Origin: Paracoccus solventivorans
GTDB taxonomy: Bacteria; Pseudomonadota; Alphaproteobacteria; Rhodobacterales; Rhodobacteraceae
Direction of reading: 5' to 3'
NCBI RefSeq assembly: GCF_900142875.1
Contig: NZ_FRCK01000001.1
Coordinates: 496,001 to 560,000, forward strand
DNA length: 64,000 nt
Position numbers and translations under genes: made by a program. Position 1 is the stretch's first letter; each line of letters starts with the position of its first letter. Below are positions 9,339 to 18,456 of the stretch, piece after piece. Under the pieces are notes generated by a model that was not told the DNA's origin, ran no database searches, and worked only from the letters and a program-made list of their open reading frames with translations.

Positions 9339-9354
9339 TGGACTGTGCAGTCCA
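9339..9354. promoter_or_regulatory. candidate TetR operator (inverted repeat TGGACTG-TG-CAGTCCA)
   Basis: A perfect 7-base inverted repeat with a 2-base spacer lies 36 bases upstream of the TetR gene start. Size, symmetry and placement fit a TetR-family autoregulatory operator that would also control the downstream catalase gene if the two are co-transcribed. Confidence 0.5.
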
Positions 9355-9390
9355 TAACTGCTACACACATGCCGGAAACGGGGAAAGCAC

Positions 9391-9969
9391 ATGGGACGGC
9401 CCAGGGAATTCGATACGCAGGATGCGCTGGTGCAGGCCACGCGGGTGTTCTGGGCCAAGGGCTATGACGCCACCACCATGGCCGATCTGCTGGCGGCGAC
9501 CGGGCTGAGCAAGAGCAGCCTGTACGAGACCTTCGGCAGCAAGCGCGACCTGTTTCTGGCCGCATTGTCCAGCTACTGCGACCAACGGACGCAGATGATG
9601 CAGGAACTGCTGCAAAGCCGCGCGACCGGCCGCGATGCGATCGCGGCGTTCTTTGCGCTGACCGTCGAACAGGCCCGGCAAGCGGACCACCCGTTCGGTT
9701 GTCTCAGCTGCAACGAGGCCGCGCAGATGGAAACCCACGACGCCGAGGTCCAGCGCGTCGTGGCCCGCGACATCGACGCGATGGAAGCCGTCTTTGCCGA
9801 AGCGATCCGGCGCGGTCAGGCCGACGGCTCGGTCGCGCCGGCGCTGGATGCCGACCGCCACGCCCGGTTTCTCAACACGCTGCACCACGGGCTGCAGATC
9901 ATGGCCCGCATCCGCAGCGTCGAACGGATGGAGGCCGCGGCAGCGGTGGCGCTGGACACGCTGGGCTGA
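9391..9969 (+). CDS. TetR/AcrR-family transcriptional regulator
   Basis: The 192-residue product begins MGRPREFDTQDALVQATRVF. It has the TetR helix-turn-helix in TTMADLLAATGLSKSSLYETF (about residues 30-50, with GSKRDLF following). The C-terminal ligand domain contains GCLSCNEAAQM with two cysteines three residues apart (about 109-112), a possible redox or electrophile sensor, which is inference. The gene stops 36 bases before catalase on the same strand, so it probably controls the catalase gene. A perfect inverted repeat at 9339-9354 is a likely autoregulatory site. Confidence 0.9.
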   Translation: MGRPREFDTQDALVQATRVFWAKGYDATTMADLLAATGLSKSSLYETFGSKRDLFLAALSSYCDQRTQMMQELLQSRATGRDAIAAFFALTVEQARQADHPFGCLSCNEAAQMETHDAEVQRVVARDIDAMEAVFAEAIRRGQADGSVAPALDADRHARFLNTLHHGLQIMARIRSVERMEAAAAVALDTLG

Positions 9970-10005
9970 GCGACGAGATCAACCGAAATCAACGGAGAGA
10001 ACAAC

Positions 10006-11514
10006 ATGACCGACAGGAACCGACCCGACTATTCCGCCATGGGACGCTCGACCATGACCACCGGCGCGCCCGCGCCCAGCGACCGCAACTCGCTGACCAT
10101 CGGCTCCGACGGGCCGATCCTGCTGCATGACGTGCATTTCCTGGAACAGATGGCGCATTTCAACCGCGAAAAGGTGATCGAGCGCCAGCCCCACGCCAAG
10201 GGCGGCGGCGCCTTCGGCGAGTTCGAGACCACCGAGGACGTGTCGCGCTATACCAAGGCGGCGCTGTTCCAGCAGGGCGCCAAGACCGAGATGCTGGCCC
10301 GGTTCTCGACCGTCGCCGGCGAGCAGGGCAGCCCCGACACTTGGCGGGACGTGCGCGGCTTCAGCCTCAAGTTCTACACCACCGAGGGCAACTACGATCT
10401 GGTGGGGAACAACACCCCGATCTTCTTCGTGCGCGACCCGATGAAGTTCCCGCATTTCATCCGCAGCCAGAAGCGCCTGCCCGACAGCGGCCTGCGCGAC
10501 AACCACATGCAGTGGGATTTCTGGACCTCGAACCCGGAATCTGCGCATCAGGTCACCTATCTGATGGGCCAGCGCGGCCTGCCGCGCAGCTGGCGCAACA
10601 TGAACGGCTATGGCTCGCACACCTATATGTGGATCAACGCGGCCGGAGAGCGGTTCTGGGTGAAATACCACTTCCACACCCAGCAGGGGATGGCGTTCTA
10701 CAGCAACGACGAGGCCGCGAACATGGCCGGCGCCGATGCCGACGCCCATCGCCGCGACCTGTTCGAGGCGATCGAGCGTGGCGAGCATCCGAAATGGGTG
10801 CTGTCGGTGCAGGTCATGCCCTATGAAGAGGCCAAGACCTACCGCATCAACCCCTTCGACCTGACCAAGACCTGGCCGCACGCGGATTATCCGCTGATCC
10901 GGGTGGGCGTGATGACGCTGAACCGCAACCCGGAAAACTTCTTCGCCCAGATCGAGCAGGCGGCGTTCTCGCCCGGGAACGTGGTGCCGGGCATCGGGCT
11001 GTCGCCAGACAAGATGCTGCTGGGCCGGGCGTTCGCCTATAACGACGCGCAGCGCAACCGCATCGGCGCGAATTTCCACCAGCTGCCGGTGAACCAGCCC
11101 AAGGTGCCGGTGAACACCTACATGATCGACGGCCCGATGAACTATCACCACACCGGCGCGGCCCCGGTCCATGCCCCCAACAGCGGCGGCCGGCCGTGGG
11201 CGGACGACACCGGCCCGGTCGAGGACGGCTGGGAAACCGACGGCGACATGGTGCGCCAAGCCTATCGGCTGCGCGCCGACGACGACGATTTCACCCAGCC
11301 CGGCACGCTGGTGCGTGAGGTGATGGACGACGCGCAGCGCCAGGCGCTGGTCGATCAGGTCGCCGGCAGCCTGCTGGGCGGGGTGCGCGAGCCGGTGTTG
11401 GGCCGCGCCCTCGACTACTGGAAGAGCATCGACGCCGATGTCGGCCGCCGGATCGAGGAAAAAATCCGCACCGGCAGCGCCTCGGAACCCGCGCAGGGCA
11501 TGGGCGAGGGCTGA
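10006..11514 (+). CDS. katA: monofunctional haem catalase
   Basis: The 502-residue product is a small-subunit catalase that dismutates hydrogen peroxide in the cytoplasm. Key residues are visible: the catalytic histidine H63 in [10 protein letters not shown], the active-site asparagine within [12 protein letters not shown] (135-136), and the proximal haem tyrosine Y345 in [15 protein letters not shown]. Length and the lack of a C-terminal flavodoxin-like domain fit clade 3 catalases. AGAGAAC lies upstream of ATG 10006. It sits directly behind a TetR regulator, suggesting a peroxide- or electrophile-responsive unit. The symbol katA is assigned by family and not by orthology testing. Confidence 0.95.
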   Translation: MTDRNRPDYSAMGRSTMTTGAPAPSDRNSLTIGSDGPILLHDVHFLEQMAHFNREKVIERQPHAKGGGAFGEFETTEDVSRYTKAALFQQGAKTEMLARFSTVAGEQGSPDTWRDVRGFSLKFYTTEGNYDLVGNNTPIFFVRDPMKFPHFIRSQKRLPDSGLRDNHMQWDFWTSNPESAHQVTYLMGQRGLPRSWRNMNGYGSHTYMWINAAGERFWVKYHFHTQQGMAFYSNDEAANMAGADADAHRRDLFEAIERGEHPKWVLSVQVMPYEEAKTYRINPFDLTKTWPHADYPLIRVGVMTLNRNPENFFAQIEQAAFSPGNVVPGIGLSPDKMLLGRAFAYNDAQRNRIGANFHQLPVNQPKVPVNTYMIDGPMNYHHTGAAPVHAPNSGGRPWADDTGPVEDGWETDGDMVRQAYRLRADDDDFTQPGTLVREVMDDAQRQALVDQVAGSLLGGVREPVLGRALDYWKSIDADVGRRIEEKIRTGSASEPAQGMGEG

Positions 11515-11655
11515 TCGCGGATACCGGGAAGGTCCCCCGGACCTTTCCGCTCGGCCCCATACGAAACTCCCAGACCGCGCAACCCGCTTGCGCGCCTGAT
11601 CCCCATCCCCCGCGACACGGGCATCCCGTCTTTGGTGCCCAAATATCCCGGGGGT

Positions 11656-11673
11656 CCGGGGGCTGGCCCCCGG
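11656..11673. terminator. stem-loop between convergent catalase and phnM genes
   Basis: CCGGGGGC and GCCCCCGG form a perfect 8-base stem around a 2-base loop, preceded by AAATATCCCGGGGG. A similar AAATATCCCGGGGG-type intergenic motif is common in Rhodobacterales genomes. There is no U-tract, so it is terminator-like but not a classical intrinsic terminator. Confidence 0.4.
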
Positions 11674-11732
11674 TCCAGCGGCGCGGCCATCCGCCGCCCG
11701 CGCATTTTAACGAGTCATCGTTCACCCGGCAG

Positions 11733-11758
11733 CGGCCGCGCAGTCCCCTGCGCGGCCG
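11733..11758. terminator. strong GC stem-loop downstream of phnM
   Basis: CGGCCGCGCAG pairs with CTGCGCGGCCG (11-base perfect stem, loop TCCC). It lies 20 bases beyond the phnM stop on the minus strand. No T-run follows on either strand. It probably limits read-through or stabilises the phnM message end. Confidence 0.45.
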
Positions 11759-11777
11759 TCTGCGCGTCAGGCAGCCG

Positions 11778-12917
11778 TCAGACCCGCCGCCCCTGCACCC
11801 AGGTGCCGCGCACCGCCGCCGCCGCGCCGATGCGCGCGACCCGGATCACGTCGGCCCGCGCGCCAACCTGCAGCCGCCCGCGGTCGGCAAGCCCGGTCGC
11901 CTGCGCCGGCGCCTGCGTCACCGTCGCCACGCCGCGGGCCAGATCGCCCCACTGGTCGCCCAGCATCAGCGCCCCGGTCAGCAGCGACGAGGGCACGTAG
12001 TCCGAGGACAGGATGTCCAGCAGCCCTTCGTCCGCCAGCGCCGCGGCCGCGACATTGCCGCTGTGCGAGCCGCCGCGCACCAGGTTGGGCGCCCCCATCA
12101 TCACCAGGATGCCGTGGTTGCGGCAGGCGCGGGCGGCTTCCTCGGTGGTGGGAAACTCGGCGAAATGCACGCCATGGGCGGCGCTGACCGCCACCTGCGC
12201 GGCGGTGGTGTCGTCGTGGCTGGCCAGCGTCGCGCCATAGCGGCGAGCCTCGGCCACGGCGGTGCGTTCGTGGCGCTCGCCCAGCCGGTCGCGCAGCGCG
12301 GTCATCTGCGCGACATGGGTCTCGAACATCGCGTCGGTCATCGCGAAGCGGCCGGTGTAATAGTCGCGCAGCTTGGACAGGTCGCGGAACTGCCGCTCTC
12401 CGGGCGTGTGGTCCATCAGGCTGACGATGCCGACCCGGTCGTCGGGACCGAAACGCGCCATCTCGTCGACCAGGGTTTCCGAACAGATCTCGGCGCGCAG
12501 ATGCAAGAAATGGCTGATCCGCAGCGCCCCCTGCGCCCGCAGCCCCATGATCTCGGAGGCAAGCTCGCGCGCGTATTCCCCGTAATTCGCCTCGGGGTCC
12601 GACACGATCGAGCCGACCCGCAGCGCGTCGAACACCGTGGTGATCCCCATGGCGGCCAGCTCCGCATCATGGGCGATGATCGCCGCCTGATGCGGCCAAT
12701 AGGCGCGCGGGCGCGGTTGCAGGTGGCGTTCCAGATTGTCGGTGTGCAGCTCGATCAGCCCCGGCAGCACCAGATCGCCGCCGCAGTCGATGGCGCCGGC
12801 GGGCAGCCCCTGCCCCGCCGTGATGTCGGCGACGATCCCATCCCGCAGCCGGATCTGTCCGCGCAGGACCTCGGCCGGCAGCACCAGCGTCGCATTGGCA
12901 AGAATGGTCTCGGTCAT
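11778..12917 (-). CDS. phnM: alpha-D-ribose 1-methylphosphonate 5-triphosphate diphosphatase
   Basis: The 379-residue amidohydrolase-superfamily product contains the metal motif ELHTDNLERHLQPRP near residue 56. Further metal ligands are in SHDDTT (about 233) and in the C-terminal DYVPSSLL. PhnM removes pyrophosphate from the C-P lyase pathway intermediate in the cytoplasm. It is the second gene after phnN (ATGA overlap), so both are translated from one message. The rest of the C-P lyase operon (phnG-L) is not in the window. In species without it, this pair could serve a different phosphoribosyl route, which is inference. Confidence 0.93.
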   Translation of the reverse strand: MTETILANATLVLPAEVLRGQIRLRDGIVADITAGQGLPAGAIDCGGDLVLPGLIELHTDNLERHLQPRPRAYWPHQAAIIAHDAELAAMGITTVFDALRVGSIVSDPEANYGEYARELASEIMGLRAQGALRISHFLHLRAEICSETLVDEMARFGPDDRVGIVSLMDHTPGERQFRDLSKLRDYYTGRFAMTDAMFETHVAQMTALRDRLGERHERTAVAEARRYGATLASHDDTTAAQVAVSAAHGVHFAEFPTTEEAARACRNHGILVMMGAPNLVRGGSHSGNVAAAALADEGLLDILSSDYVPSSLLTGALMLGDQWGDLARGVATVTQAPAQATGLADRGRLQVGARADVIRVARIGAAAAVRGTWVQGRRV

Positions 12918-13477
12918 CGTCCGCCGTCCTGTATCCGGGTGTGCGGCCGCGGCGCGCGGCCCTGATCCAGCGCCGCCAGCAGCCGCCGCGCGCCCTCGTC
13001 GGGGGTCGAATCGTTCATCACGGTCAAGGGTTCCACCCCCGGGGGCAACCCATGGCCGGCCCGCAGCAGCCGCTGCGCGATTTCGGGGGCGGGCTCGCGG
13101 CCGCGGGCGGACAGGCGCGCAGCCAGTTGCTCGGGCGGGGCGGTGACCAGGATCACCCGCAGCCCCGGCAACGCCAGCAGCGCGCGGGGCAGCGCCGCGC
13201 GGCTGCCGTTGAAGATCACGTCGCCGTCGAGATCCTGCACTTGCGCGCGGGGGATCCCGTAATCCACCCCATAGGCCCGCCAGTCCAGCGCGAACTCTCC
13301 GGCCGCCTTGCGGCGGCTGAACTCCTGCGGAGTGACGCTTTCGAAATCCTCGCCCGAGGTGCCGGCCGGCTTGGTGATGACGCGGCGGACGAAACGCAGC
13401 CCCGGGCGCAGCCGCCGTGCATGGGCGATCAGCGTGTCCTTTCCGGCCCCGGAAGGGCCGACGATGGTGAAGATCAT
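12914..13477 (-). CDS. phnN: ribose 1,5-bisphosphate phosphokinase
   Basis: The 187-residue product opens MIFTIVGPSGAGKDTLIAHA, a P-loop (GPSGAGKDT, residues 7-15) of the guanylate-kinase-like fold. PhnN phosphorylates ribose 1,5-bisphosphate to PRPP at the end of the C-P lyase pathway. ATG 13477 is preferred over longer in-frame extensions because GAGGGG lies just upstream and homology begins there. Its TGA overlaps the phnM start. No Pho-box-like sequence was obvious upstream. Confidence 0.92.
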   Translation of the reverse strand: MIFTIVGPSGAGKDTLIAHARRLRPGLRFVRRVITKPAGTSGEDFESVTPQEFSRRKAAGEFALDWRAYGVDYGIPRAQVQDLDGDVIFNGSRAALPRALLALPGLRVILVTAPPEQLAARLSARGREPAPEIAQRLLRAGHGLPPGVEPLTVMNDSTPDEGARRLLAALDQGRAPRPHTRIQDGGR

Positions 13478-13670
13478 GTCCCCTCGCTGCCGCAACGACG
13501 CCAAGGCCCAGCTAGAACACCCGCACCCGCGGGTCCAGCACGCCCCGGGGACCTGCGAGTCCGAAGCGCCGGCCGGAACGCAAATCTGCGCGCCCATCCA
13601 AAGGGTCGGGCGCGCAGCAGTCTCTTTCCCGCGCACGGCAGCAGGTGCTGGCGGCGCGGCGGCCGCCGGA

Positions 13671-14699
13671 TCAGTCGGCGGCGGCTTCGCGGGCAGTGGC
13701 CAGCCAGCCGTCCACCTGCTCACGGTGCTCGGCGATCCACTGGGCCGCGTGGCCCGCGATATCGCTATCGCCATCCTTCATCCGCGCGTTCTGCGCGAAC
13801 ACATCCGACAGCGGCACCGAGGCGGCCTCGAACAACGCCCGCACGGCCGGGTTTTCGGCCAGGAACTCGCTGTTCACCACCGGCACGATGTCGTTGGCGA
13901 TATAGCCCAACCGGCACGGGTCGGCCACGCAGCCCTCGACCCCGGGCCAGATGGCGGACTCCTCAAGCCCCTTGTCACTTCCGAACAGCGAGATGAACGG
14001 CACCTCGATCCACACCGCATCAACGCCCGGCTTCAGTTCGTCGGCGGTCCAGTTCGGAGTCCATGCGTAGAACAGGATCGGCTCGCCGTTTTCATGGGCC
14101 GCCACCGCATCGGCCATTGCCGCCGCGTAATTGGCGGTGGTCTTGTTCACATGGTCGACCAGCCCATAAGCCTCCAGATGGTGCTGGATGATCTCTTCGC
14201 AGGCCCAGCCAACGGGACAGCTGACCAGATCGGCCTTGCCGTCGCCGTCTCGATCGAAGGCCGCCTTGACTTTGTCGCGCTTGAAATCGTCCAGCGTCTT
14301 GATGTCGAACCTGTCCGCCGAGGCCTTGTCGACCATATAGCCCTGCAACGCACCGCCCCGCGCGACGGCGCCGACGATCTCCGCCCCGCTTTCGAAAGTG
14401 TCGCGATAGGCATTGTGCTGCGGGAACCAGCCGTCGATCCACATGGTCACATCACCAAGTGCAACAGCCTGGAAAAAGGCCGCGTTGTCCAGCGTCATCG
14501 GCTCGGACACGTCATAACCAAGTTCTTCCAGCATCTGGCTGTAGATGGCGGTCTGGAACCAGCCGGTGTCCCAGTTGGGCTGGGCCATGGTGATCTGGAC
14601 GCCCTCGCCGGGGCGGTCCTGCGCGGTGACGGGGGCGGCAATGGCCAGCGCCAGCGTCACAGCGCCGAGAGCGGGCAGAGTTTTTGCAAGACGGAACAT
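13671..14699 (-). CDS. glycine betaine/choline-type ABC transporter substrate-binding protein, copy 1
   Basis: The 342-residue periplasmic binding protein has a signal peptide (MFRLAKTLPALGAVTLALA, cleavage after VTA near residue 24). Tryptophan motifs typical of an aromatic quaternary-ammonium cage are visible: ITMAQPNWDTGWFQT, MWIDGWFPQH and WTPNW. A probable disulfide pair lies in GCVADPCRLGY. It is the last gene of the ABC operon and a close tandem paralogue of the gene at 14946. The start at 14699 is set by the signal peptide. The 246-base spacer between the copies repeats part of the leader in front of copy 2. Substrate preference of the two copies may differ. Confidence 0.92.
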   Translation of the reverse strand: MFRLAKTLPALGAVTLALAIAAPVTAQDRPGEGVQITMAQPNWDTGWFQTAIYSQMLEELGYDVSEPMTLDNAAFFQAVALGDVTMWIDGWFPQHNAYRDTFESGAEIVGAVARGGALQGYMVDKASADRFDIKTLDDFKRDKVKAAFDRDGDGKADLVSCPVGWACEEIIQHHLEAYGLVDHVNKTTANYAAAMADAVAAHENGEPILFYAWTPNWTADELKPGVDAVWIEVPFISLFGSDKGLEESAIWPGVEGCVADPCRLGYIANDIVPVVNSEFLAENPAVRALFEAASVPLSDVFAQNARMKDGDSDIAGHAAQWIAEHREQVDGWLATAREAAAD

Positions 14700-14945
14700 G
14701 GGTTCGAGTCTTCCTTGATTTTGCAGTCTTCTGATGGACGGGCCCGTCCGAAGGGCACGAGGTCCGCCATGCGAATGGGCGGCCGCCGGGCCGCCTGCCG
14801 GGATTCTGCCGCGGGAACACGTCCCTGCCGCAGCGGGATGCCGGATCGTCGGCCGGTTTCCCGGCTTATCCGATCCGGCGCCCCGGTCAGAACCACAACT
14901 GCGCGCCGGTCTGGACAGGCGCGCAGCCATTTCGGGCAGCGCCGA

Positions 14946-15968
14946 TCAGTTGGTCGCTGCTTCGCGGGCGGTGGCCAGCCAGCCGTCCACCTGTTCGCGG
15001 TTTTCGGCGATCCAGGCCTCGGCATGGGCCGCGACATTCTCGTCGCCCGCGTTCATCTGCGCGTTCTGGGCGTAGATGTCGGGCAGCGGGATCTCGGCCG
15101 CCTCGAACAGCGCCTTCACCGCCGGGTTGGCGGCCAGGAACTCGCTGTTGACCACCGGCACGATGTCGTTGCCGACATAGCCCAGCCGGCAGGGGTCGGA
15201 CACGCAGCCTTCGACGCCGGCCACAGTTGCCGCATCTTCAAGGCCCTTTTCGGTTTCCACCAGATCGACGAACGGCACCTCGATCCACAGCACATCCTCG
15301 CCGGGCTTCAGTTCGTTGACGGTCCAGTTCGGCGTCCAGGTATAGTAGAAAATCGGCTCGCCCGCCTCGCGCGCGGCAACCGCATCGGCCATCGCCGCGG
15401 AATAGTTCGCCTTGATCGGGTTGACGTGGTCGCGCAGTTCATAGGCATCCAGGTGGTGCTCGATCGCTTCCTCACAACCCCAGCCCGGAGGGCATGCCAC
15501 CAGGTCGGCCTTGCCGTCGCCGTCGCGGTCGAAGGCTTCCTTCACGTCGTCGCGCTTGAAGTCCTCGAGCGTCTTGATGTCGAACTTCTCGACCGCAGCC
15601 TTGTCGACCAGATAGCCCTGCAACGCGCCACCCTTGGCGATGGCGCCGACGATCTCGGCGCCCTGCTCGAAGGTGTCCCGATAGGTGTTGTGCAGCGGGA
15701 ACCAGCCGTCCACCCACATCGTCACGTCGCCGAAGGCCACCGACTGGTAGAAGGCCGGGTTGTCCAGCGTCATCGGCTCGGTCACGTCATAGCCAAGCTC
15801 GCGCAGCATCTGGCTGTAGATGGCGGTCTGGAACCAGCCGGTGTCCCAGGTGGGCTGGGCCATGGTGATCTTGACGCCCTCGCCGGGGCGGTCCTGCGCC
15901 ATGGCGGGCGCAGCAAGGGCCAGCGCCAGTGCGCCGATTGCAGTCAGGGTCTTTCCGAGACGGAACAT
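14946..15968 (-). CDS. glycine betaine/choline-type ABC transporter substrate-binding protein, copy 2
   Basis: The 340-residue product has the signal peptide MFRLGKTLTAIGALALALAAP and cleavage after AMA near residue 24. It shows the same aromatic motifs as copy 1 (MAQPTWDTGWFQT, MWVDGWFPLH, WTPNW) and the cysteine pair in GCVSDPCRLGY. It captures compatible solutes or choline for the ProW-like permease. It follows proW by about 80 bases that hold a strong hairpin, an arrangement often used to raise or tune binding-protein expression relative to the membrane genes. Near identity in many segments to the downstream copy shows tandem duplication. Confidence 0.93.
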   Translation of the reverse strand: MFRLGKTLTAIGALALALAAPAMAQDRPGEGVKITMAQPTWDTGWFQTAIYSQMLRELGYDVTEPMTLDNPAFYQSVAFGDVTMWVDGWFPLHNTYRDTFEQGAEIVGAIAKGGALQGYLVDKAAVEKFDIKTLEDFKRDDVKEAFDRDGDGKADLVACPPGWGCEEAIEHHLDAYELRDHVNPIKANYSAAMADAVAAREAGEPIFYYTWTPNWTVNELKPGEDVLWIEVPFVDLVETEKGLEDAATVAGVEGCVSDPCRLGYVGNDIVPVVNSEFLAANPAVKALFEAAEIPLPDIYAQNAQMNAGDENVAAHAEAWIAENREQVDGWLATAREAATN

Positions 15969-16007
15969 GGGTTCGAGTCTCCTTTGCGTTTTCAGTCTCC
16001 AGATGGA

Positions 16008-16026
16008 CGGGCCCGCAGCGGGCCCG
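16008..16026. promoter_or_regulatory. intercistronic hairpin between proW and the binding-protein genes
   Basis: CGGGCCCG, loop CAG, CGGGCCCG forms an 8-base stem in the spacer after the proW stop. It may protect the upstream transcript end or partly terminate transcription, giving unequal transporter subunit levels. The role is inferred from position. Confidence 0.4.
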
Positions 16027-16049
16027 CCATGCGAACGGGGCCGCCGGTA

Positions 16050-16982
16050 TCAGGCCGCCCGCTGGGTTTCCGCCGCGGGGGCGGTGCCCCGCAGCCGGAA
16101 CAGGTTGGCCAACGCCTGCCGCAGCGAGATGCCGCGGACATCGGAACGCTCGGCCAGCCCCTGGGTGATCCGGTCCAGCACGATGGCCAGGATCACGATG
16201 CCGACGCCGCCGGCGGTGGCGCCGCCAACATCCATGCGGCCCAGCCCGGTGTTGACCACAAGGCCAAGCCCGCCGGCGCCGATCAGCGCCGCGATCACCA
16301 CCATCGACAGCGCCAGCATCAGCGTCTGGTTCAGCCCGGCCATGATCGTGCGCATCGCCAGCGGCAGCTGCACGTCCCACAGCATCTGCCAGCGGGTCGA
16401 GCCGAAGGCCTCGGCCGCCTCGATCAGGTCGGCGCGGACGTTGCGGATGCCCAGGTTGGTCAGCCGCACGATCGGCGGCAGCGCAAAGATGAAGGTGGCG
16501 ATGATCCCCGGCGCCATGCCGACGCCGAACAGCATCACGATGGGCACCAGATAGACAAAGCTGGGAATGGTCTGCATCACGTCCAGCACCGGGCGGATCA
16601 CCGCCCAGGCCCGGTCCGAGCGCGCGGCGAGGATCCCGGTGGGGATGCCCACCAGCGCGCAGAACAGCACCGAGGTGACGATCATCGCCAACGTGGTCAT
16701 GGTCTGCGGCCACAGCCCGATCATGTCGATGAAGGCAAAGCCGACAAGGGTGAAGATCGCCATGCCGCGCCCGGCGGTCAGCCAGCTGGCCAGCGCAAAG
16801 GCGGCGGTGGTCACCAGCATTGGCACAAACAGGAAGAACGCCTCGGTCCAGGCCAGCACGGCACTGATCGGCACCTGCGCGGCGCGGAAGGCGGGGCGGA
16901 AGTTCGGGACCAGCCAGCCCCGCACGAACCCGTTCACCCAGTCGTCGAACGGCAGGGTCGCAATATCAGCCGGGCTGAACAT
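16050..16982 (-). CDS. proW: glycine betaine-type ABC transporter permease
   Basis: The 310-residue inner-membrane protein has several hydrophobic helices (for example AFFLFVPMLVTTAAFALASW and VYLVPIVMLFGVGMAPGII). It carries the EAA-type coupling loop in ADLIEAAEAFGSTRWQMLWDVQLP (centre EAAEAFG). ATG 16982 has AAAGGAGG nine bases upstream. Its start overlaps the end of proV by 17 bases. It pairs with the ATPase and two binding proteins to import betaine-type osmolytes. The symbol follows family resemblance; the system could equally be a choline importer. Confidence 0.9.
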   Translation of the reverse strand: MFSPADIATLPFDDWVNGFVRGWLVPNFRPAFRAAQVPISAVLAWTEAFFLFVPMLVTTAAFALASWLTAGRGMAIFTLVGFAFIDMIGLWPQTMTTLAMIVTSVLFCALVGIPTGILAARSDRAWAVIRPVLDVMQTIPSFVYLVPIVMLFGVGMAPGIIATFIFALPPIVRLTNLGIRNVRADLIEAAEAFGSTRWQMLWDVQLPLAMRTIMAGLNQTLMLALSMVVIAALIGAGGLGLVVNTGLGRMDVGGATAGGVGIVILAIVLDRITQGLAERSDVRGISLRQALANLFRLRGTAPAAETQRAA

Positions 16983-18207
16983 GGGCAGCCTCCTTTCCGT
17001 TTGCGTCAGCACCGTTGGCGGTGGCATCGCCCGACAGATGCGCCAGCACGTCGCCCGGCTCGATCACCGCCACCAGCCGGTCGGCGTCGTCGGTGACCGC
17101 GATGGGCAGTCCCTGCCCGGCCGGGCCGTAAAGCTCGTGCAGCTGGGTGTCGCAGGCGGCGGTGGGATAATCGGTGATCATGCTGCCGCGGATGGTCGGG
17201 CTGGGGGTGGAGGTGTCCATCTCGCAGGCCGCGAGGTCGCGATAGGTGACCACCCCCGCCACCCGCTTGCCGTCCATGACGTAAAGCGCGTGGCTGCCGT
17301 GTTTCTCCATCAGGCGCAGCGCCTCGCGCACGGGGGTGTCGCGCAGCTGGATGGTGATCGCGTCCGAGGCCACGTCGTCGGCGGTGAACACCCGCCCGCG
17401 GTCGATGTCGGCGACAAAGGCCGCCACGTAGTCGTCGGCCGGGGTGGTGACGATTTCCTGCGCGGTGCCGGTCTGCACGATGCGCCCGTCCTTCATGATG
17501 GCGATGCGGTTGCCCAGCAACAGCGCCTCGTTCAGGTCGTGGGTGATGAAGACGATGGTCTTTTTCAGCGTCTTCTGCAGGGTCAGCAGTTCCGCCTGCA
17601 TGTCGCGGCGGATCAGCGGGTCAAGGGCGCCGAAGGGCTCGTCCATCAGCAGGATGTCGGGGTCGGCGGCCAGCCCGCGGGCCAGCCCGACGCGCTGCTG
17701 CATCCCCCCCGACAGGTCGGCGGGCAGGCTGTCGGCCCAGGGGGCCAGCCCCACCTGCTCCAGCACCTCCAGCGCGCGGGCGCGCCGGGCGTCCTTGGAA
17801 ATGCCGCGGATCTTCAGCCCGTAGGCCACGTTTTCCGCGATGGTCCAGTGCGGGAACAGCGCGAAATGCTGGAACACCATCGCGATCTTGTCGCGGCGGA
17901 TGCGGCGCAGGCTGGCGGCATCAGCGCGCGCCACATCCTCGCCGTCGATCAGAATCTGCCCCGAGGTGGGCTCGATCAGCCCGTTCAGCGTCCGCACCAG
18001 CGTGGACTTGCCCGAGCCGGACAGGCCCATGACGACGAAGATTTCGCCTTCCTCGACGTCGAAGCTGGCGTCCTGGACGCCGACGGTGGCGCCGGTCTGC
18101 GCCAGGATTTCGGCCTTGTCCTCGCCCCGGCGCAGCCGTTCCAGCGCTGCCTGGGTGTTCTTGCCGAAAATCTTGTAGAGGTTCCGGACCGTGAGTTTAG
18201 GTCGCAT
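16966..18207 (-). CDS. proV: glycine betaine-type ABC transporter ATP-binding protein with CBS domains
   Basis: The 413-residue cytoplasmic ATPase starts MRPKLTVRNLYKIFGKN and has Walker A GLSGSGKST, signature LSGGMQQR and Walker B ILLMDEPFGALD. After the nucleotide-binding domain, residues about 275-400 hold a CBS pair (VREALRLMEKHGSHALYVMD; a second near LVAVIEPGDVLAHL), as in osmosensing ProV/OpuA proteins. ATG 18207 is supported by AAGGAG nine bases upstream. It is first in the operon; the 249-base upstream gap to soxT should hold the promoter, but no confident boxes were seen. Confidence 0.93.
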   Translation of the reverse strand: MRPKLTVRNLYKIFGKNTQAALERLRRGEDKAEILAQTGATVGVQDASFDVEEGEIFVVMGLSGSGKSTLVRTLNGLIEPTSGQILIDGEDVARADAASLRRIRRDKIAMVFQHFALFPHWTIAENVAYGLKIRGISKDARRARALEVLEQVGLAPWADSLPADLSGGMQQRVGLARGLAADPDILLMDEPFGALDPLIRRDMQAELLTLQKTLKKTIVFITHDLNEALLLGNRIAIMKDGRIVQTGTAQEIVTTPADDYVAAFVADIDRGRVFTADDVASDAITIQLRDTPVREALRLMEKHGSHALYVMDGKRVAGVVTYRDLAACEMDTSTPSPTIRGSMITDYPTAACDTQLHELYGPAGQGLPIAVTDDADRLVAVIEPGDVLAHLSGDATANGADANGKEAAHVQPG

Positions 18208-18456
18208 GAGACTCCTTGCTTGCCCAGTCTGCACGCCGACAGGAGCCGACATCGCGTGAAAAGGAGACCCCCGCGCATTGCGCAGCTACGGCCCCCTGAA
18301 GAGGGGCCGAAAAGACGCTCCGGGCGGGCGTCACGGGTCATCGGATGCAGAACAATATGGGCGACAAACCGCCGGAAAGCAACCTTTGGGGTCACAATTC
18401 CCTGAACCGCACTGGAATCGCTGCGGCGAAACCCGGCGGATGCAGGGAGTTGCGGC

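Noticed and set aside
13308..17096. Very long plus-strand frame of 1262 codons
   Set aside because: It lies antisense to proX1, proX2, proW and part of proV, with no family resemblance; GC-rich codon structure keeps the opposite frame open.
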